Origin: Massilia sp. Root133
GTDB taxonomy: Bacteria > Pseudomonadota > Gammaproteobacteria > Burkholderiales > Burkholderiaceae_D
Direction of reading: 5' to 3'
NCBI RefSeq assembly: GCF_001426525.1
Contig: NZ_LMEW01000032.1
Coordinates: forward strand, 311,370-375,369
Length of the DNA stretch: 64,000 nucleotides
The translations under genes and the position numbers were made by a program. This document shows positions 60,210 to 64,000 of the stretch, one piece after another. Position 1 is the first letter of the stretch. Each line of letters begins with the position of its first letter. A model generated the notes under the pieces. That model saw nothing but the letters and a program-made list of their open reading frames with translations. It had not been told where the DNA came from and ran no database searches.

Positions 60210-61343
60210 ATGACTACGAGACGAGAGATCATCCAGGCGCTCGCCGGCGCCGCCCTGCTGCCGGCCGCCCTCCCGTTTGCGCGCGCCCAAGGCCCCGCGG
60301 GCGAAACGCTGAAGGACGTCGCGGCGCGCAAGGGCATGCGCTTCGGCACCGCCATCAGCGCCGGCCGCAACCAGTTCGGCGACGCCGCCTACCGCGCGCT
60401 CGTCGAGCGCGAATGCAACCTGATCGTGCTCGAGAACGAGATGAAATGGCAGGCGCTCGAACCGGCGCCTGGCAGGCCGAACTTCGGCCCGGCCGACGAC
60501 GTGATCGCCTGGGCGAAGGACAAGGGCATCGCCGTGCGCGGCCACAACCTGTTCTGGCAAACCGAGAAATGGGTGCCGGCGTGGGTCGCCAAGCAGAACT
60601 TCGGCCCGCAGCCCGCGAAGGCCGTCGAACAGTTGATGCGCACGCACGTGAGCACCGTGTGCGGCCACTTCGGCAAGAGCATCAAGAGCTGGGACGTCGT
60701 CAACGAAGCCGTCGACCCGGCCGACGGCAAGCTGCGCCAGAACGCCCTCACGCGGCCGCTGGGCGCCGCCGAGCAGATCGACCTTGCGTTCCGCCTCGCG
60801 AAAGAATATGCCCCGCAGGCGCAGTTGGTCTATAACGACTACATGCGCGGCGACGCCGGCAGCGCCAAGCACCGCGCGGGCGTGCTGGCCCTGCTCGCGG
60901 ACCTCAAGAAGCGCGGCACCCCGGTCAACGCACTGGGCCTGCAGAGCCATATCGGTTCGTGGGACGAAACGGATAAAGGCCGTTCCGACCTGGTCGAATG
61001 GCGCAAGTTCCTCGACGAGGTATCGGGCATGGGCTACGACCTCTTGATCACGGAACTGGACGTGAACGACCGCCGCCTGCCGGCCGACATCGCCAAACGC
61101 GACGCCGGCGTTGCCGCCGCCACGCGCGACTACCTGGACGTGACGCTGGCCTACCCGCGCCTGCGCGACATTCTCGTGTGGGGCCTGGCCGACAACGTCA
61201 GCTGGCTGCAGACGTGGGACGAGGCGCCGCGCAAGGACAAGCTGCCGATGCGCCCGACGCCGTTCGACGCGCAACTGAAGGCGAAGCCGATGAAGCAGGC
61301 GATCATCGACGCCATCAAGGCGGCCCCGGCACGCCAGGGCTGA
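60210..61343 (+). CDS. GH10 endo-beta-1,4-xylanase, Tat-exported
   Basis: A 377-residue GH10 enzyme. Acid/base E166 is in WDVVNEAV and nucleophile E282 in ITELDVND; substrate-binding residues are in ENEMKWQ and RGHNLFW. The N-terminus TTRREIIQALAG is a twin-arginine signal, so the enzyme is probably periplasmic and acts on imported xylo-oligosaccharides with GH67. No binding module is attached. AGAAGGA lies before the ATG, which fixes the start. Confidence 0.92.
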   Translation: MTTRREIIQALAGAALLPAALPFARAQGPAGETLKDVAARKGMRFGTAISAGRNQFGDAAYRALVERECNLIVLENEMKWQALEPAPGRPNFGPADDVIAWAKDKGIAVRGHNLFWQTEKWVPAWVAKQNFGPQPAKAVEQLMRTHVSTVCGHFGKSIKSWDVVNEAVDPADGKLRQNALTRPLGAAEQIDLAFRLAKEYAPQAQLVYNDYMRGDAGSAKHRAGVLALLADLKKRGTPVNALGLQSHIGSWDETDKGRSDLVEWRKFLDEVSGMGYDLLITELDVNDRRLPADIAKRDAGVAAATRDYLDVTLAYPRLRDILVWGLADNVSWLQTWDEAPRKDKLPMRPTPFDAQLKAKPMKQAIIDAIKAAPARQG

Positions 61344-61347
61344 GCTG

Positions 61348-61415
61348 CGATACCGATTCGGGTATCGGTCGGTGCACACAAGTGATTGGTGCGCCGACAG
61401 ATCGGTATTTATACT
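61348..61415 (+). promoter_or_regulatory. Promoter and inverted repeat before GH27
   Basis: CGATACC (61348-61354) and GGTATCG (61361-61367) form an inverted repeat with a 6 bp centre, just after the GH10 stop. A -35 TTGGTG (61386-61391) and, 18 bp on, a -10 TATACT (61410-61415) follow. The repeat may be an activator site or a weak terminator without T-run. GH27 therefore seems to have its own promoter. Confidence 0.45.
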
Positions 61416-61446
61416 CGCGCGACGCTCATCAACTCTTAGCCCGCAC

Positions 61447-62811
61447 ATGGACTCGAATCGCCGTCGCATCCTCACCGCTTCCCTCGCCGCCGCAGCTGCC
61501 GCCGGCGTTCCCTCGCTCGCTTTCGCGGCAAAATCGAAATCCGCTTCAGCGGCCGCGGGGCTCGCGCCGACGCCGCCGATGGGCTGGAACAGCTGGAACT
61601 CGTTCGGCCCCACCATCACGGAAGCCCAGGCGCTGGAAAACGCCGACATCATGGTCGCGAAGCTGCTGCCGTTCGGGTACAACGTGTTCACCGTCGACAT
61701 CCAGTGGTACGAGCCGAACGCGAACAGCTACGAATACCGCAAGGACGCCGAACTGACGATGGACCAGTACGGCCGCCTGCAGCCGGCGCCGAACCGCTTC
61801 CCGTCCGCCGCGAACGGCGCGGGCTTCAAGAAGCTCGCCGACCAGATCCACGCGCGCGGCATGAAGTTCGGCATCCACCTCATGCGCGGCATTCCGCGCC
61901 AGGCCGTGCGCCTGAACACGACTATCCTCGGCACGAGCCTGCGCGCGCAGGACATCGCCGACACGAAGGCGATCTGCGAGTGGAACGGCGACATGTACGG
62001 CGTCGACATGACGAAGCCGGGCGCCCAGGAATACTACAACTCCGTGTTCAAGCAGTACGCGGCGTGGGGCGTCGACTTCGTCAAGATGGACGACATGTCG
62101 CGCCCGTACGTACGCAACTGGCCCGAGGTCGAAGCGGCGCACAAGGCCATCGCGGCCAGCGGCCGCCCCATCGTCCTGAGCCTGTCGCCGGGCGAGATGG
62201 ACCTGCGCTGGGCCAACCACGTGCCGCACTATGCGCAGATGTGGCGCATCTCGGACGACTTCTGGGACGAATGGCGCCTCCTCAACGACCAGTTCCAGCG
62301 CCTGGAAAACTGGAATCCCGTGATGGGCGCGAACTCGTGGCCCGACGCCGACATGCTGCCGCTGGGCCGGCTCGCCCTCGGCGCGCGCGACACCAAGTTC
62401 ACGCCGGACGAGCAGCAGACGCTGATGTCGCTGTGGAGCATCGCCCGTTCGCCGCTGATCATGGGCGGCGACCTGCGCCACCTGGATGCGAAGACGCTCG
62501 CATTGCTGACGAACCCCGAGGTGCTGGCCGTGAACCAGCGCAGCCGCGACAACCATCCGCACCGCGCGGATGCCGGCACGCGCATCTGGAGCGCACGCTC
62601 GGCCGACAAGCGCAACCTGCAGTACCTGGCGCTGTTCAACACGTCCGATGCGCCGACCGAGATCGTGTTCGACCTGTCGCGCCTCGACCTGGGCAACCGC
62701 AGCGTCGCCGTGCGCGACCTGTGGGCGCGGCGCGACCAGCCGGCCGTGCGCGGCGCGCTGCGCATCACGCTGGCGCCGCACGCATCGACCTTGCTGGGCC
62801 TCTCGGCCTGA
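61447..62811 (+). CDS. GH27 alpha-galactosidase / beta-L-arabinopyranosidase, Tat-exported
   Basis: A 454-residue GH27 enzyme. A twin-arginine signal (NRRRILTASLAAAAAAG) precedes the barrel, which opens with PPMGWNSWNSFG. The nucleophile is D215 in DFVKMDDMS, and the general acid is in the GANSWPDADMLPLG segment. The KMDDM motif replaces the more common KYDNC of alpha-galactosidases and the pocket residues differ, so it may instead release beta-L-arabinopyranose or act on substituted xylan. The start was chosen at the ATG that leaves the Tat signal at the N-terminus. Confidence 0.85.
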   Translation: MDSNRRRILTASLAAAAAAGVPSLAFAAKSKSASAAAGLAPTPPMGWNSWNSFGPTITEAQALENADIMVAKLLPFGYNVFTVDIQWYEPNANSYEYRKDAELTMDQYGRLQPAPNRFPSAANGAGFKKLADQIHARGMKFGIHLMRGIPRQAVRLNTTILGTSLRAQDIADTKAICEWNGDMYGVDMTKPGAQEYYNSVFKQYAAWGVDFVKMDDMSRPYVRNWPEVEAAHKAIAASGRPIVLSLSPGEMDLRWANHVPHYAQMWRISDDFWDEWRLLNDQFQRLENWNPVMGANSWPDADMLPLGRLALGARDTKFTPDEQQTLMSLWSIARSPLIMGGDLRHLDAKTLALLTNPEVLAVNQRSRDNHPHRADAGTRIWSARSADKRNLQYLALFNTSDAPTEIVFDLSRLDLGNRSVAVRDLWARRDQPAVRGALRITLAPHASTLLGLSA

Positions 62812-62905
62812 GGTGACAAAGGGTGACCATTCGAACGGAATAAACTGTCGGAATAGCGTCGATACAAAATTTGGAACATAATGGTCCGGTTCGCGCCGGC
62901 CCATC

Positions 62906-64000
62906 ATGTTTCCATCCATCGACCGCATGAGAATACACCCGCTCACCGGGGAGTTTGCGCAGCGCGCAGACGAAACCGCGTTCCTCGTCCACCAACTGCC
63001 GCAGACACGGGCGCTGCTCGGCTACACGCTCGTGTTCTGCACCCTGTTCTACCTGGCGTTCTCGCTGTCGGACCTGGCCGCGCTGGGCTATGGTCCGACC
63101 TACCTGAAGCTGTGCGCCGCGCGCGCGGTCGTCGCCGCGACGGCCGGCACGTGCGCCTGGCTCGCGTACCACAGGCCGCTGACCCTGCACGCGACGCGCA
63201 TCGCCGCCAGCGGCGCGGAAACCGTGGCGCTCGCGTGCTTCACCTTCATCGCGGTACAGCGTCCGGACGAGTTCCACTGGCACGCGATGTCGCTCGCGAT
63301 CATGCTCATCGTGATCTACCTGTACATCCCGAACAGCTTCGCCAACGCGCTCGTGCTGGCATCCGCCGCCACCGCCGTCTTTCTCGTGCTGACGTTGAAG
63401 TACGGCCGGCTGACGGCGGCCGACGGCGTCACGATGGTCATGCTGCTCGTGCTGGCGAACGCGTTCGGGGCGCTCGCGGCGCGGCGCTTCAACCAGGTCT
63501 CGCGCGAGGAATACCAGGCGCGCGTGGCGCTGCAGCACACCGCCGCGCGCGACCACCTCACGGGCTGCTACAACCGCCGCTACCTGCACGAGACCCTGAT
63601 GCGCCCCGGCCAGGTGCGCACACCGCACCACGGCGGCCTGCTGACGGTGGTCCTGTGCGACATCGACCACTTCAAGCGCATCAACGACACGTACGGCCAT
63701 GCCAGCGGCGACGCCGTGCTGCGCAGCTTCGCGGAGCTGCTGCGGCACATGACGCGCGACGGCGTCGACAGCGTCGTGCGCTATGGGGGCGAGGAATTCC
63801 TGGCGATCCTGCCGGGCACGGACCTCGACGGCGGCATCCACCTGGCCGAACGGCTGCGCACACGCTTCGCCGACACGAGCGTCATGACCGACGACGGCAA
63901 GGAGCGCATGCGCACGACCGCGAGTTTCGGCGTCGCCTGCGCCGACCCCGCGGCCGATGGCGGGCACCACGTGCTGCGCGACCTCATCGCCGTGGCGGAC
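62906..64000 (+). CDS. Membrane-anchored diguanylate cyclase (partial, runs off the end)
   Basis: The first 365 codons of a cyclic di-GMP synthase. Five or six membrane helices (residues about 35-190, for example LLGYTLVFCTLFYLAFSLS and MTMVMLLVLANAFGALAA-like stretches) form a MASE-like sensor, followed by a GGDEF domain from about residue 215 (DHLTGCYNRRYLHETL, DIDHFKRINDTYGHASGD). The active motif is GGEEF near residue 294; the inhibitory site is degenerate (DGVD where RxxD is usual), so product feedback may be weak. The start may also be the ATG at 62927. Confidence 0.85.
   Translation, partial: MFPSIDRMRIHPLTGEFAQRADETAFLVHQLPQTRALLGYTLVFCTLFYLAFSLSDLAALGYGPTYLKLCAARAVVAATAGTCAWLAYHRPLTLHATRIAASGAETVALACFTFIAVQRPDEFHWHAMSLAIMLIVIYLYIPNSFANALVLASAATAVFLVLTLKYGRLTAADGVTMVMLLVLANAFGALAARRFNQVSREEYQARVALQHTAARDHLTGCYNRRYLHETLMRPGQVRTPHHGGLLTVVLCDIDHFKRINDTYGHASGDAVLRSFAELLRHMTRDGVDSVVRYGGEEFLAILPGTDLDGGIHLAERLRTRFADTSVMTDDGKERMRTTASFGVACADPAADGGHHVLRDLIAVAD

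Noticed and set aside
1..64000. CRISPR arrays, tRNA or rRNA genes, insertion sequences, phage genes
   Set aside because: No spaced direct repeats, no cloverleaf or rRNA-like stretches, no transposase or phage proteins were seen on reading both strands.

Overview
The window is a GC-rich bacterial chromosome segment. The translated proteins (caa3-type oxidase operon, paoABC-type aldehyde oxidoreductase, many TonB-dependent receptors and glycoside hydrolases) point to a betaproteobacterium of the Oxalobacteraceae, most like the Massilia/Telluria/Duganella group. That assignment is inferred from gene content and style, not from a marker gene. No rRNA, tRNA, CRISPR array, prophage or insertion sequence was seen.

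Left part (1-23.6 kb), housekeeping and accessory functions: the start of a probable PAS-type sensor kinase; a paoABC molybdenum hydroxylase operon; a small exported/membrane cluster with a DUF2145 protein and a HupE/UreJ-like protein; a YtrA-like GntR regulator coupled to an ABC ATPase, an unusual 618-residue membrane protein and a CocE/NonD hydrolase; a CHASE3-GAF-GGDEF cyclase; an M20 amidohydrolase; a DUF5710 protein; a GNAT acetyltransferase; a seven-gene caa3 oxidase operon on the minus strand; a polysaccharide deacetylase; and a frameshifted alpha/beta hydrolase.

Middle part (23.6-45.6 kb), xyloglucan utilisation: a GH9 endoglucanase on the plus strand faces a 16.5 kb minus-strand array. 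In order of transcription the array reads: an uncharacterised secreted TIM-barrel-like protein, GH74 endo-xyloglucanase, GH95 alpha-L-fucosidase, TonB-dependent receptor, GH35 beta-galactosidase, GH31 alpha-xylosidase with a PA14 insert, GH26 mannanase and a CE2 esterase. A second, paralogous TonB receptor is divergent from the array. Together these would cut the backbone outside the cell, import the oligosaccharides and strip their fucose, galactose, xylose and acetyl groups.

Right part (45.7-64 kb), pentose catabolism and xylan: all five enzymes of the Weimberg oxidative xylose pathway are present (xylA on plus; xylX, xylB, xylC and xylD on minus behind a Tat-exported GH3 enzyme), with a GH2 beta-galactosidase between them. 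A LacI-family regulator follows, divergent from a GH67 alpha-glucuronidase, a GH10 xylanase and a GH27 enzyme. The window ends inside a membrane-anchored diguanylate cyclase.

Regulation that can be read from the DNA: a motif close to TGTTNGCGCTAACA recurs in front of the LacI gene, GH67, GH3-xylXBCD and the TIM-barrel gene. A second palindrome, TGAAATCGATTTCA, recurs in front of GH9, GH95, the divergent receptor region and GH67. Intrinsic terminators sit shortly before the translation starts of three downstream genes (GH35, xylA, GH2), as if expression were stepped down after the receptors and after xylD.
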